Shown one piece after another: positions 1 to 11,251 of a DNA stretch of 64,000 nucleotides. The stretch's first letter is position 1. The number at the start of each line of letters is the position of its first letter. The notes below the pieces were generated by a model. The model had not been told where the DNA came from, made no database searches, and worked only from the letters and a program-made list of their open reading frames with translations. Origin of the DNA: Carettochelys insculpta (taxonomy: Eukaryota > Chordata > Testudines > Carettochelyidae). A program made the position numbers and the translations under genes. The DNA lies in assembly GCF_033958435.1 (NCBI RefSeq), contig NC_134137.1, forward strand, positions 123,106,001 to 123,170,000, read 5' to 3'.

Positions 1-1330
1 GTTTTATTGAAGTTCATAATCAGTCTGTACCACTTCCCTTCTTCGTTTAACACCCGCACCATTTTCACTAGCTTCTCCTCATCTTCTTCGATAACTATAT
101 CATCCGCAAACCTCAAGTTGTTAATTCTTTTCCCGTGCACAGCTATCCCTTCTACCTCTTCCATGTTCTTGTCCATTGCTTTCTCCAGATGTGCGATGAA
201 GATCCTTGGTGATATTGGATCTCCTTGTCTCGTACCTGTACTTGTTTTAAACCAACTTCCCAAGTCCCCGCATGTTTTCACCGCTGCCTCTGCATTATCA
301 TTGATATCTTTCAACAACTGCATTAGTCTGCTATCCACTCCGTATGACTCCAACACCACTCAAGTCACTTTCTGATCTATACTGTCAAATGCCTTTTGAA
401 AATTGATGAAGCAAGTGTATATGATTTTGTTCTTTTGTCGAGCTTCCTCCGCTATCAGTCTTAGTGCCAATATCTGCTGTACGGTACTTCTATCTTTTCT
501 GAACCCTGCTTGTTTGTCTGCTTTATGTTCTATCTGCGATCTTAATCTCTCAGTCACTATCATCATCAGCACCTTACCTAGATGACTCGTTAGGGCAATC
601 GATCTGTAGTTCTTGCACTCCAATGTACTTCTTTTCTTGGGTATTGTCACTAGCACAGATCTTGTCCATTCCTTAGGTGCCTTCCCTTCTTTCCATGCTA
701 TATTACACAGTTGGTGTATTTCCTGAATCATGCTTTCTCTGCCATATTTGATCATCTCTCCCGTGATCTTATTATTTCCAGGGCTCTTGTTGTTCTTCAG
801 TTGTTTCACTGCTTTTTCTACTTCCTCCTTTGAAATATTGGTCTCATTCTTGATGTTTGGGGGAGATATCTCTTTCAATTCTTCAATCAGTCTTTCTGAG
901 ACACTCAGGTCCAACTGTGCTTTGTATAGATCAGTGCAATATCACGTCCATTGCTGCACAATCTTCTCCATGTTCATGAGCACTTCTTCGTTCTCATCTT
1001 TGATACCCATCTGCTTTGGTTGCCATTTCCTATTAATATTCCTAATTGTTTTATACACCTCCCTGGTCTTACATTCGCCGTAATACCTCTTGATATCTTC
1101 ACATTGCTCCTCTAACCATTTCTCCTTATCTTTTCTGGCTGCTTTCCTTACCTCATTGCATTTCTTCCTATATTGCTGTTCTGCCATCTCAGAAACATCT
1201 CTTCTGATCTTCAATTCTCTTTTCTCTTGAACCAACTTCAGTGTCTTCTGGGTAATCCACTTCTTATTGATCTTTTCTTCTTCTGGAACGGTCTGCTCAA
1301 TGTCCTCTTCTATAGCGATGGCTAATCCCT
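1..1330 (-). mobile_element. RTE-like non-LTR retrotransposon, reverse transcriptase part
   Basis: One minus-strand reading frame runs from about 1320 down to the window edge and encodes the part before the RT and most of the RT domain. Visible RT landmarks are a QAGFRKDRST stretch, a QKAFDSID stretch (catalytic Asp region) and the FADD box at 99-110. The frame is broken only by two TGA codons, at 942-944 and 360-362; both could come from CGA by CpG decay. The C-terminal end lies outside the window to the left, and the endonuclease would be to the right of 1330 but is not recognisable there. Clade assignment to RTE-like elements is from memory of family sequences and is tentative; the call as a LINE RT is firm. 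Confidence 0.8.
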
Positions 1331-2184
1331 GCGACTCTTATCTAGGTCTTTCTCTGTAGCCATATTCTTAATTTTCTCATCGAGTGCTGTTCTGTATGCA
1401 TTCCCTGTTTCTTCCTAACATAGCCTTGCCACACCTCTTCTTTTAAGAAAAGAAAAGTTTAAGAAAAGTCCCTTCTGTGGCCACCAAATATTGATATCTC
1501 CTTCATTTACAGACCTTTCTTATCCATTTACAATATATTCTTGACTTCATTAAAGCTGTTGCAGTAATTATTACAGTAGGTAAAAATCTTTCAGGTTCAA
1601 AATTTTTCTGTTTTGTTTTTGCAAAAAACTTCTGAAAATCTTATGCTACAGTGTGTGTCCCCGTGTGTGTGTGTGAGAGAGGGAGCATGCAATCAACAAT
1701 TACAGATACATTTCTATATAGTAGTGTTACATTTACAGTTCTAAATGTAAGCACATGTTTTATTCCCTTGACCTAATTTTCCATTGCTCTGCTCCAGTGT
1801 TAGGACAGTTTGTTCTGTTTGGGAATTTTATTATTATACATATCCAAAACTCAAGACAAGATGTACAAAGCTGATGAAGGTGTAATAAATTTTAGCTGGC
1901 TGAGAGGTTATTATAAGAAATATGTGAAAAACGTTAAAATAAAATGACAACCTGACTGTGTATAGGAGACCAGTATGGAGATAATTCCTATTCTGAAAAG
2001 TTTATTGGCTAAGATGCCGATTCAAAAGGCATGTATGCAGGTGTGTGACAGAGTGTTTGACTAGTCCCATGAATAGCTCCACTTCAAAGGGGCTGCTCAT
2101 GAGCTTGGAGTTACACAAACATGGAAATGTCTTCTGAGATCTGGACCTAAAAGACTGTGATAGTGAGAAAAAGATGCACTCTGA
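1331..2184. other. Non-coding spacer with a GT-rich microsatellite
   Basis: No gene is seen. A short interrupted GT tract followed by GAGA lies at about 1650-1682. The rest is AT-rich unique-looking sequence. Confidence 0.5.
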
Positions 2185-2583
2185 GGCTATGTCTCCACTG
2201 GAGGGTTTTGTTGATAAAACCAGTGTTCTGTCAACAAAACCCACAGAGCGTCCAGATTCCCATTGCATTCTGTCAACAGTAAATTGACAGAATGTGCACT
2301 TCTGTTCACAGTGTTCTCCTGCTCCCCATGAGGTGGAATGCCTCTGTCGACAAAGATCTGTCAACAGAAAGCATGTCTGGATGTTCCGGGGGTGGGGTGG
2401 GGTGGGGGACCTCTGTTGACAGAGAGGGCATCTGGGATACTGGGTAGCCCTGTCTTCTATGCTTCTGGTTGGTTGTTGCAATCTGCTTGGCAGTTTGTCT
2501 GCAATCTGTTTACTGAAGTTTTGTCGGAAGATATTTTCCAACAGAAAGTTCTGTCGACAGATCGCTCCAATCTAGACATAGTC
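2185..2583. mobile_element. MITE, Harbinger-like, 399 bp
   Basis: The left end reads ggctatgtctcc and the right end reads agacatagtc, giving an imperfect terminal inverted repeat. The trinucleotide TGA flanks both ends (2182-2184 and 2584-2586), which fits a 3-bp target duplication. The interior has many copies of tgtcaacag or tgtcgacag in both orientations. No long coding frame is credible. The same interior motif fills the composite MITE at 22972-23772, so the two belong to one subfamily. Confidence 0.75.
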
Positions 2584-2892
2584 TGAGGAAGGGAGGGAGG
2601 TTCATAACATAGGATTATTTTTAATGACTTAATGAAGAAAGGGCTTTACAAATGCACAAAAAAACAAACTGAACCAAACAAAAAAGCACCCATACTAAGC
2701 TGGAGTTTCAGTTTTGCTTGGTGGTGGGGTTTGTTCAAAACTGGTGCATTTGCTACAACTCCTTTTGGCTACACACCTTTGTGAATTCATGCAGAACAAA
2801 TGGCTTGTGCACGACCCCTTACAATTCCTCTGTGCCTGAGAGGCAGCCCTAATTTAGCAGCAGTAACGTCAGCCGAATGCGTGAGGTTCCTT
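2584..2892. other. Non-coding spacer
   Basis: AT-rich sequence with no recognisable gene or repeat between the MITE and the Penelope-like element. Confidence 0.4.
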
Positions 2893-4640
2893 TTAGTCCT
2901 TTGAGAACAACAAGAAGTCTTGTGGCACGTTATAGACTAACAGATATTTTGGAGCATAAGCTTTCGTGGGCAAAGACCTGCTTCATCAGATGCATGAGTG
3001 GGGGGGTGGTGGTTTCAGAGGGGTATTTAAAGAGTGGGGTCCCAGTAAGAGGGAGGGCCAGAGCTGACAAGGTCTATTCAGCAAGGTGTAAATGGCCCAG
3101 TCTCAACAGCACTTATCAGAAGTGGAAAAAGCAAGTCAGATCGGACAGGGGGATGTGAGCCTTTGTCAGAGCCTAATGGGGAAATATTAATACCCAGAGC
3201 AGAGAAACTGCCTTTGAAAGCTGCGAGCCACTCCCAGTCTCTGTTTAATCCTTGGTTAATGGAGTCAAATTTGCAAATAAATTGCAGCTCAGAGATTTCT
3301 CTCTCCATTTGATTTTTGAAATTTTTTGTCTCAGAACTGTCACCCTTAAATCTGCCACTGAGTGTCCAGGGAGATTGATGTGTTCCCCCACAGGCTTCTG
3401 TACATTACTGTCCTGATGTCTGATTTATGTCCATTTATTCTTTTACGGAGAGATGGTCCAGTTTGGCCAATGTAAATTGTAGTGGGGCGTTGCTGGCACA
3501 TGATGGCATATATAATATTTGTAGATGTGCAGGTAAAGGAGCCCCGATGGCATAGATGGTGTTAGGTCCTGTGATGATGTCACTGGTGTAGATATGTGAG
3601 CAGAGTTGGCAGCGAGGACTGTTGCAGGGGCTGGTTCTAGGGCTAGAGTCACTGGTTTGTGATTTGTAGTGGCTGGTGAGGATTTGTTGAAGGTTGGCAG
3701 GCTGTCTATAGGCGAGGACAGGCCTGCCTCCGAACATCTGTGAGAGTGAAAGATCATTGTTCAGGATGGATTGCAGATCACCGATGATGCACTGAAGAGG
3801 CCTTAGGTGGGGGCTGTATGTGATGGCCAGTGGTGTTCTCTTGTTTTCCTTGCGAGGCCTGTCTTGTAGCAGGTGGCTTCTGGGTACCTGTCTGGCTCTA
3901 TCAATCTGTTTCCTCACTTCCTTAGGCGGGTATTGTAGGTTGAGGAAATCTTGGTAAAGGCCTTGTATATGTTTGTCTCTGTCTGACGGATCAGAGCAAA
4001 TATGGTTGTACCTTAGTGCCTGGCTGTAAATAATGGATCGTGAAGTTGCCCTGGATGGAAGCTGGAGGCGTGTAGATAAGCATAGCGGTCCGTGGGTTTT
4101 CGGTATAGAGTGGTATTTATGTGACCGTCACTAATCTGCTCAGTAGTGTCCAGGAAGTGAATTTCTTGTGTGGACTGGTCCAGGCTAAGATTGATGGTGG
4201 GGTGGAAACTGTTGAAATCATGGTGGAACTCTTCAAGATCCTCCTTCCCATGGGTCCAGATGATGAAGATGTCATAAATGTAGCGCAGGTAGAGGAGGGG
4301 TGCTAGGGGATGAGAACTGAGAAAGCGTTGTTCCAGATCATCCATAAAAACGGTGGCATACTGTGGGGCCATGTGGGTGCCCATAGCAATGCCACTGATT
4401 TGAAGGTATAATTTGTTCCCAAATCTGAAATAGTTGTGTGTGAGGACAAAGTCACAAAGCTCTGCCACCATTTGTGCCTTGGTCTCATCAGGGATAATGT
4501 TCTTAACAGCTTGGAGTCCATCTCCATGTGGGATATTGGTATAAAGGGCCTCTACATCCATGGTGGCCAGGATGGTGTTTTCAGGAAAGTCACCAATGGA
4601 TTGTACTCTGATGTTAGTCCTTTGTTTCTCTAACATGCTT
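2893..4640 (-). mobile_element. Penelope-like element, 5'-truncated copy 1
   Basis: The minus strand encodes the second part of a Penelope-like RT (4636 to about 4013), then a C-terminal region (about 3920 to 3435) that leads into a decayed GIY-YIG endonuclease-like end. RT landmarks are ALYTNIPHGDGL, GIAMGTHMAPQYATVFMDDL and a palm box reading RYIYDIFIIW. The family norm at the last site is YIDD, so the first catalytic Asp has become Tyr and the copy is dead. Frames shift between the two parts near 3920-4010. The 3' tail at 2893-2995 includes the string gcataagctttcgtgggcaa, a tail common in turtle Penelope-like copies (recalled). The 5' part is missing beyond about 4640. Confidence 0.85.
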
Positions 4641-5503
4641 CACAAAGAAAGGACAATAGTCGCTTTTTTTAAAAAAAAAAAAAATTCTTCACTCCCAAAG
4701 CAAAGGCAATGAACGCCAAATATTTGCAAGATTAGATATGCAGGGTAAAAGCCCTGGAGCACAGCTATTGCAAATGCAGGTAAATTATAAAAACCAATAA
4801 CAAACCACATAAAAACCCGACAGGCTACAAAAGTGAGCACCTGCCAACCCAACAAGCTAAAAATGCCATTAATTGTTGAAATTGGGACGGTGTGAGACAT
4901 ACAAACAAAGCACAGAACTGATAAGAAATTATGATGCTTATCATTTCCTTATCAAATACCAGAGGGGGTTTGCAATGTCTGTGCAGGGGGAATGCTGTTA
5001 AATAAAAATCCTATTTTATCAAATAAATAGCGCAATAAAGTTGCCGGTGACTCTCCTGCTGAATCCAATGCCCAGCTAAGAAGGGCTGTCTTTGCATAAC
5101 AGCCTGAACAAATCATGTTGTTTGAAAGAAGATCTGTATTGTAGGCAGTTCCAATCCATGCTTAATAACTAACGTGTCATTGCATTCAGGAAAAACTCCT
5201 ACAAAACACATCAGACATTACATATAGTAAAAGATACAAAGAACAGCAGCAATTGGAATCAGTGTTATTTGTTGTGTTGTACTGGGGAACCAGCTGTCAG
5301 TGACTGCAGAAGTCCCTTGATGACTGACCTTGCGGTATTATTATATTCATTATTTATTATTTATATTAGAGTAGCAACTGGATACCTTCAGCAAATTCAA
5401 GTCTCCTTGTTAAAGGCACTGTACAGACAAACAATCTAATTAGACATGACAAACAAGGTGAAAGTTGAATTTGAGGCATGGAAAAGTGAAATGCTAGCCT
5501 AAG
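4641..5503. other. Non-coding spacer
   Basis: A T7-A14 homopolymer junction lies at about 4662-4684, right at the truncated 5' end of the Penelope-like copy. The rest is AT-rich with no recognisable gene. Confidence 0.4.
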
Positions 5504-6008
5504 TCAAACAGCAGGTAGATAGTAGTAGTTGTAAGCCTCTTCCATTCCTAGATCTTGGAGCATAGTCATCTTTGTCGTTCTCCAAGTTTCTCCGCCATAC
5601 AGTAGGACTGATTTGACATAGGAGTTGAATAACCTGATCTTAGTCTGGGTTCTGATCTGCTTAGAATTCCAGATGCTTTTCATGAGAAGAAAGGCTGCTC
5701 TTGATTTTCCAGTCTGCACTGCCACATCAGCATCAGTGCCCCCCTCTTTATCGATGCTGCTGCCCAGGTGGTATGTGAAGACCTCAACTTCTTCCCATGC
5801 TCTGCTGCCGGGTATGACTGGCTCTCTGCTATTGATGTTGATTTTCAAGATTATATTTTCCTTAGTGAATGTTCAATCCAACTGTAGCTGGGATGTCGGC
5901 AAGGCCTGACGTCTTGCATCTGTTGGTGGCTGTGGGACAGAAGTGCCAGATTGTCATTGAACTCCAGGTCATCCAGCTTGTTCCACAGTGTCCACTGGAT
6001 CTCATTTC
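5504..6008 (-). mobile_element. RTE-like LINE fragment, RT C-terminal part
   Basis: The minus strand reads a C-terminal RT-like stretch with the pieces SSIDKEGGTDADV, IWNSKQIRTQTKIRLFNSYV and LLYGGETWR. These match the region after the RT palm in RTE-type LINEs. Upstream on the same strand (5905-6008) is a decayed palm stretch reading DDLEFNDNLALLSH, where the family would carry FADD, so the catalytic site is lost. Frames shift between the two parts near 5850-5905. The fragment ends abruptly at 6008, where Penelope-like sequence begins. Confidence 0.75.
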
Positions 6009-6475
6009 TTTTCTCTCTCCATTTGATTTTTGAAATTTTTTTGTCTCAGAACTGTCACCCTTAGATCTGCCACTGAGTGTCCAGGGAGATTGAAGTGTTC
6101 CCCCACAGGCTTCTGTACATTACCGTCCTAATGTCTGATTTATGTCCGTTTATTCTTTTACGGAGAGACTGTCCAGTTTGGCCCATTTAAATTGCAGTGG
6201 GGCATTGCTGGCACATGATGGCATATATTATATTAGTAGATGTGCAGGTAAAGGAGCCCCTGATGGCATAGATGGTGTTAGGTCCTGTGATGATGTCACT
6301 GGTGTAGATATGTGAGCAGATTTGGCAGCGAGGACTGTTGCAGGGGCTGGTTCTAGGGCTAGAGTCACTGGTTTGTGATTTGTAGTGGCTGGTGAGGATT
6401 TGTTGAAGGTTGGCAGGCTGTCTGTAGGCGAGGACAGGCCTGCCTCCAAACATCTGTGAGAGTGAAAGATCATTC
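6009..6475 (-). mobile_element. Penelope-like element fragment, copy 2
   Basis: This piece matches 3297-3758 almost base for base by eye, on the same strand, and encodes the same C-terminal stretch starting MFGGRPVLAYRQPANLQQIL. It stops at 6475, inside the coding region, and lacks the RT part and the 3' tail. It lies between two unrelated LINE pieces. It is either an independent truncated insertion or a local duplication of part of copy 1. Confidence 0.8.
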
Positions 6476-6590
6476 CTGCTGCATATGGTGAAAAGGAGGC
6501 TTTCTATGCTAGCCTGCGTTCAGTGATCTCTTCAGAACCTTTTAAATCCAAACTATATATACTTGGTGATTTTAGTGCTAGAGTTGTCAG
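6476..6590 (+). mobile_element. LINE endonuclease fragment, left part
   Basis: The plus strand reads YASLRSVISSEPFKSKLYI followed by LGDFSARV, which fits the APE-type endonuclease of a LINE (family form LGDFNARVG). The match stops near 6590 and resumes at 7731, so the copy is split by about 1.1 kb of other sequence. Confidence 0.65.
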
Positions 6591-6669
6591 GACTGCATCT
6601 GCAGGTGAGTCTGGAAAACCCCATCTTGACCACAGTAATATCTACCTTGATAAAAATACAGCTTTCTAA

Positions 6670-7010
6670 GGCTATGTTTACACGGCCAAGTTATCTTGAA
6701 ATAACAGCAGTTATTTCAAAATAACTTTGGCATTTTCTGAATGATGAACTTGATATTTTGAAATAAATTTGAAATAATGGGCATGCTATTTTGATTCCAG
6801 TAAACCTCATGTCCTGACGAATAACACACATTTTGAAATAATCAATAATGGGCTCCAAAGGCACTATTTTGAAATAGGGCTATGGACCTGGAAATGCTAT
6901 TTGGAAACAGCTGGTTGCTATTTCGAAATTCATTTTGCATGTGGTGGTGTTATTTTGAAATAAGATATTTCAAAATGTCCATTTCAAAATAGGCTATGTC
7001 TCCATAACAG
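6670..7010. mobile_element. MITE-like fragment rich in TTATTTCGAAATAA-type motifs
   Basis: It opens with ggctatgtttacac, the same terminus as the other DNA elements here. The interior repeats variants of ttatttcaaaataac in both orientations. A matching right end was not found; a second left-like terminus (ggctatgtctcc) sits at about 6993. It lies in the gap that splits the LINE endonuclease fragment, so it or its host insertion probably arrived after the LINE. Confidence 0.5.
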
Positions 7011-7730
7011 CCCTAGCAAGCAAAACTCAGGCCTGTTTTAATGGCTCTGAGGCAGGGACGCTATTGTACATTCATGCATATTCAGCATGGTCCAGTATGA
7101 TCACATGTATTGTACCAGGAGTGAACTAGTAAATATTTACTGAGAAACAAGGAGCAGACACAGCTATAAAACAGTTGACAGAACGTATAATTTTGCAACA
7201 ATTGCTAAGTAGCAGGGTGTAGACCCAAATATGAGCTTGCTTGGAATTTTATGTACCATATGTAAGCATTTATATAATAATTTGTAGTTATTTTTGGACT
7301 GACTAAACAGAGTATAAATATAGGTGTAAAAGAAATAATCAGTGGAAAGGATAAGGTGAGACAATGCCACTACCCCACTCATTGTAACTAGAAGTTACAA
7401 TCTGCTCTTACTGGCAAATGCCTTGTAGATGCCTTCATGCAGGGGAAAGAAAAGAGACCATGACTTTCCATCTGACAATTGTTAAGTTTGCTAATGGTAG
7501 AACTTTGTATGATTTATAAGGGCAAGTTAAAGCATATTTATATCATTAGAATAGAATATCTTGTGTTTTCCTGTGCGTGGACATTATTAGAATACCACTG
7601 TCACCTACCCCCTGTATTGAAATAGATTAATACAGCTCTGCATTATTTGCCTGTACTGTTTTGTGTATTAATAAAGTTAAGATGTAGTTTATCCCTGATG
7701 TCTACTGGTTCCTCTTGAATCTAAAGTCTT
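7011..7730. other. Non-coding spacer inside the split LINE
   Basis: AT-rich sequence with no recognisable gene; part of the roughly 1.1 kb that interrupts the LINE endonuclease fragment. Confidence 0.4.
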
Positions 7731-8340
7731 GAATGCACCATGGCTTCACATGGCTAAAGGTGCTTGGACATCATGGTATGGGAAGCAAGACCTCAAATGG
7801 CACCCTTCCTCTTCAAACTTATGTGCAGCACGAGCTGGCTATTGCAAGCATATTCCTCCAACAGGTGAACAAATGCAAAGCAACTTGGATGAACCCTCAG
7901 ACAACACATTGGCATACGATTAACTACTCCATCACAAAACAAACAGATCTTGTTGATTAAGTTGACTCTGTGATGCATAGTACTGGCTCCTTGTCTGACC
8001 GCTACATGGTAGGCAGTATTGTCTCCTTAAACCTTTGTCCACCAAACTGTCATTATTCTGCTGTATGCCAAAAAAGCTGAATGCAGATAAATATGAAATA
8101 TCTCAGACACAAGTGCTGTTTCAACTCAGTCTTGATGCTTCCTTAGTCATCAGCAGTGAAGGTATGGAGCAGCCATTCACTATTGAGGATGATTGGATTA
8201 ACATCAAAGAAACAATCTACAGAACTGCTGTTGCACACACAAGGACTGGTTGGACGATCAGGACAAAGATGCCCAAGATCTTTTTGATAAGATGCCCAAG
8301 ATGCTTTTTTTGTTCCAGATGTGAATCATTAACCCACTGA
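7731..8340 (+). mobile_element. LINE endonuclease fragment, right part
   Basis: The plus strand resumes the endonuclease: LKVLGHHGMGSKTSNGT, then KCKATWMNPQTTHWHTINY, which fits the conserved TTWMHPRSKHWHLIDY region. Further on are KKLNADKYEISQTQ and a Gln/Asp-rich stretch typical of the linker before the RT. Frames shift at least once near 7960-8035. No RT domain follows, so the copy ends near 8340. Confidence 0.65.
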
Positions 8341-9438
8341 GGAATCTCCTGAAGAACGCTACTGAGTTAGTCACTTGCCATCAGCATCATAGAAGATAAG
8401 ATCCATCAGTTGGTGGCTCACTCCACACCAACATAACTTTTATTTTGAATATCGTGTTGCAGTTTGTACCTTAGTTAATTACACACCTGTGATTTATCAG
8501 TAAGATTGCTTTTGGCATCTGTCAGTTAGGAAGATCAAACCATTAGTTTGTATTTCTGAACTGAGTAATGAAAACCTTCAACGTAGTCCTGAGACTGCAA
8601 TCTAGACATTCGACTGTCACATTGCCAAGTCTCCAAATCTAAATTGAGAATTTTGTAGATACTATTGGTTGTGACACCCTTCACAGCTTTCATTTTACAT
8701 ATGTATTGCTCATGAAGGTTAAATGACTAGCAGCATTAGAAAATAAGCTATGAACAGTTTCTCCAGTCTCAGTAAAGACCTTTTCGCTGTCCCTCAAATC
8801 ATAAGAGAGCAAAGTGAAATTAGCAGGAAATAGCTTGACTGAGTGCTAGACCCGTGAGCAGTGCAAGCTGAAACACTGATTTTCTGCAATGATATCAGAT
8901 CAGTAAAATGCGTAAAACATAATTTACTATAAAATGTAACATGTCTAGGCATGCTCATTGGTCTCTGTTTGGCCACCACTAATGGTCCAGGCATGGTGAG
9001 TTAGGCCATAGTTGTTTGTACAATCTTTGAATGTATGTTAAAACTAGATGGGTTTACTATCTTCAGTAACTTACACCTACAAATAACTTTCTGTGGGCTG
9101 CTCTTTGCTTGCTCAAACTTCAGTTTTCTGCATGAGCACTGCTAGCTGTTGAAACATCCAAAGTTGTTAAAGGTCATAAAATTTATACAAAGCTTCTCCA
9201 AAGTTTTGTTGCTCTTTCAACTTATTTGAACAGTCCAATATGCCACGCAAACTCACTTCAGGAAGTTGTTCTCTAGCAGTCCAGAACAGTGAGTTAAATC
9301 TTCCTTTTCTGTTCTGGTTTTAACAATAATTGTGGAATTTTGGTACATATGGCTAAGCTTAATTTGTACATTATTAAGCAAACAGGTACCTTTTTGGTTA
9401 TTCCACTTAGTGGCCAGGTGTTCTTGTAAACACACTAT
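8341..9438. other. Non-coding spacer
   Basis: No gene or clear repeat was seen. Short open frames are low in complexity and have no familiar motif. Confidence 0.4.
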
Positions 9439-9772
9439 GGCTATGTCTACACGTGAACACTACATTGAAATAGCCTATTTCGATGTAGTGACATCAAAAT
9501 AGCCTATTTTGATGAATAACATCTATACGTTCTCCAGGGCTGGTGCCGTTGATGTTGAACGTCGACGTTGGGCAGCACCACATCAAAGTAGGCGCTGCGA
9601 GGGAACGTCTACACGCCAAAGTAGCACATATCGAAATAAGGGTGCCAGGAACAGCTGCAGACAGGGTCACAGGGCGGACTAGCGCTTCCGGGGCAACCGC
9701 TAGCCGCTCCCTTAAAGGGCCCCTCCCAGACACACTCAGCCTGCACAGTACACAGTTTGCAGAGCCATAGGC

Positions 9773-9804
9773 ATGCACACCTTGAGCGACGCAGTCATGG
9801 ACCC

Positions 9805-9854
<50 letters not shown>

Positions 9855-10084
9855 TAGAGGTCCACCCAGCCACCCCTGTAGGAGCAGTGCTCGCCCTGCT
9901 CCATGCCATGCAGGAGGCAGCTGATCACATCCTAGCCACAGAGGAGGAGCTGCCCGCAGGGGAGGAGGAAGTAACCCCCTACCCTGCAGCACCCCGCCCC
10001 CGCTGGCCACACATGCCGCCAGCTGTGGAGCTACCCCATGGGCACCAACTGGTGGGAGCGGCTGGTGCTCGGAGAGTGGGATGA
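9773..10084 (+). CDS. Poly-glutamine ORF at the 5' side of Harbinger copy 1
   Basis: A 103-codon frame starts near a second Met at 9797 (MDP) and has 16 consecutive CAG codons at 9806-9853, then LEVHPATP and an acidic stretch. It overlaps the catalytic frame in another phase and ends inside it. In copy 2 the homologous frame has only six Gln codons and its phase relative to the catalytic frame differs. An ancestral single protein with a poly-Q N-terminus, now frameshifted in both copies, is plausible (inference). A separate upstream ORF is the alternative. Confidence 0.4.
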
Positions 10085-11251
10085 TGACCACTGGCTCCAG
10101 AACTTTCGCATGAGCCGGCAGACATTTCTGGAGCTATGCCAGTGGCTCACCCCCGCACTGAGGCGCCAGGACACCTTCATGCGGCATGCCCTCACTGTGG
10201 AGAAATGGGTTGGCACTGCTGTCTGGAAGCTGGCCACTCCAGACAGCTACCGATCCGTGGGCCAGCAGTTTGGCGTCGGCAAGGCCACCGTCGGGGCTGT
10301 CCTCATGGAGGTAAGAGGACCCAGAGGGGGAGGGAGAGGCAGCCCTGGGATGGGAGGGGAGCCCTGGCAGGGGATGGGAGGGGAGCCCTGGCAGGAGAGG
10401 GGAGGGGAGGGGAGGGGAGGGGAGCCCTGGCAGGGGAGGGCCACACACACCCTGCACACCCCTCACTGGTGCTCTCCCATGTGCTTCCCCTGCAGGTCGT
10501 CCGCGCCATTAACGCCCTGCTCCTCCACAGGTTCATGAGGCTTGGGGACCCGGATGCCACCATCGCGGGCTTTGCCACCCTGGGCTTCCCCAGTTGCTTC
10601 GGGGCTCTGGATGGGACCCACATCCCCCTCCGTGCCCCGGAGCACAGTGGAGGACGCTACCTAAACAGGAAGGGCTACCACTCAATGGTCCTCCAGGCCT
10701 TGTTGGACAGCCGGAGCCGCTTCCTGGACATATATGTGGGCTGGCCTGGCAGCACCCATGACGCCCGGGTATTCCGGAACTCGGGCCTGTGCTGCCGGCT
10801 GGAGGCGGGGACCTACATCCCCCAGCGGGAGATCCCTGTGGGGGACACCACCATGCCCCTCTGCGTCATCGCAGACGCGGCATACCCCCTCCGGCCCTGG
10901 CTTATGCACCCTTACATGGGCCACCTGTCAGCCAGCCAGGAGCGCTTCACCATGCGCTTGAACCACACGCGTCAGGTGGTGGAGCGCACATTTGGCCGCC
11001 TCAAGGGGCGCTGGAGGTGTCTCCTCACCCGCCTTGATGCGGGCCCCACTAACATCCCCCAGATTGTGGGCGCATGCAGCGCCCTCCACAGCCTCGTCGA
11101 GAGCAAGGGGGAGGCCTTCTTTCAGGGCTGGGCTGTGGAGGCCGGCAGGGCCGATGTGCAGCCACCCGCTGCCCCCAGTCTCCAGGTGGACCCCGAAGGG
11201 ACATGGGTCCAGGAGGCCCTGCGGGCCCAGTTCGACGAGGCCGCGAGGTGA
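10038..11251 (+). CDS. Harbinger DDE transposase, copy 1, two exons (10038-10310, 10496-11251)
   Basis: Joining 91 codons of exon 1 to 251 codons plus stop of exon 2 across a 185-bp intron (GTAAGAGG donor at 10311, CCCTGCAG acceptor ending 10495) keeps frame and gives about 342 residues, close to the usual PIF/Harbinger transposase size. Exon 1 encodes an N-terminal helix-turn-helix-like region ending VGQQFGVGKATVGAVLME. Exon 2 carries the three catalytic blocks: GALDGTHIPL (first Asp), ADAAYPL (second Asp) and VVERTFGRLKGRW (Glu). Other family marks are NRKGYHS and GWPGSTHDARVF. No stop or frameshift is seen from 10038 on. The true start is unsure: an in-phase TAA lies at 9972, and the Met at 10038 is absent in copy 2. 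It would cut and paste the element, together with the SANT/Myb-like partner. Confidence 0.85.
10311..10495 (+). other. Intron of the transposase gene with a GGGGA minisatellite
   Basis: The donor is GTAAGAGG and the acceptor is CCCTGCAG. The interior is made of repeated ggggagccctggcagg units and a ggggagggga run at about 10400-10430. Copy 2 has the same intron at 51606-51770, 165 bp, with a comparable GC-skewed core. Confidence 0.75.

Noticed and set aside
2002..2541. Minus-strand open frame over the MITE at 2185-2583
   Set aside because: It coincides with the inverted-repeat element and has low-complexity codon content.
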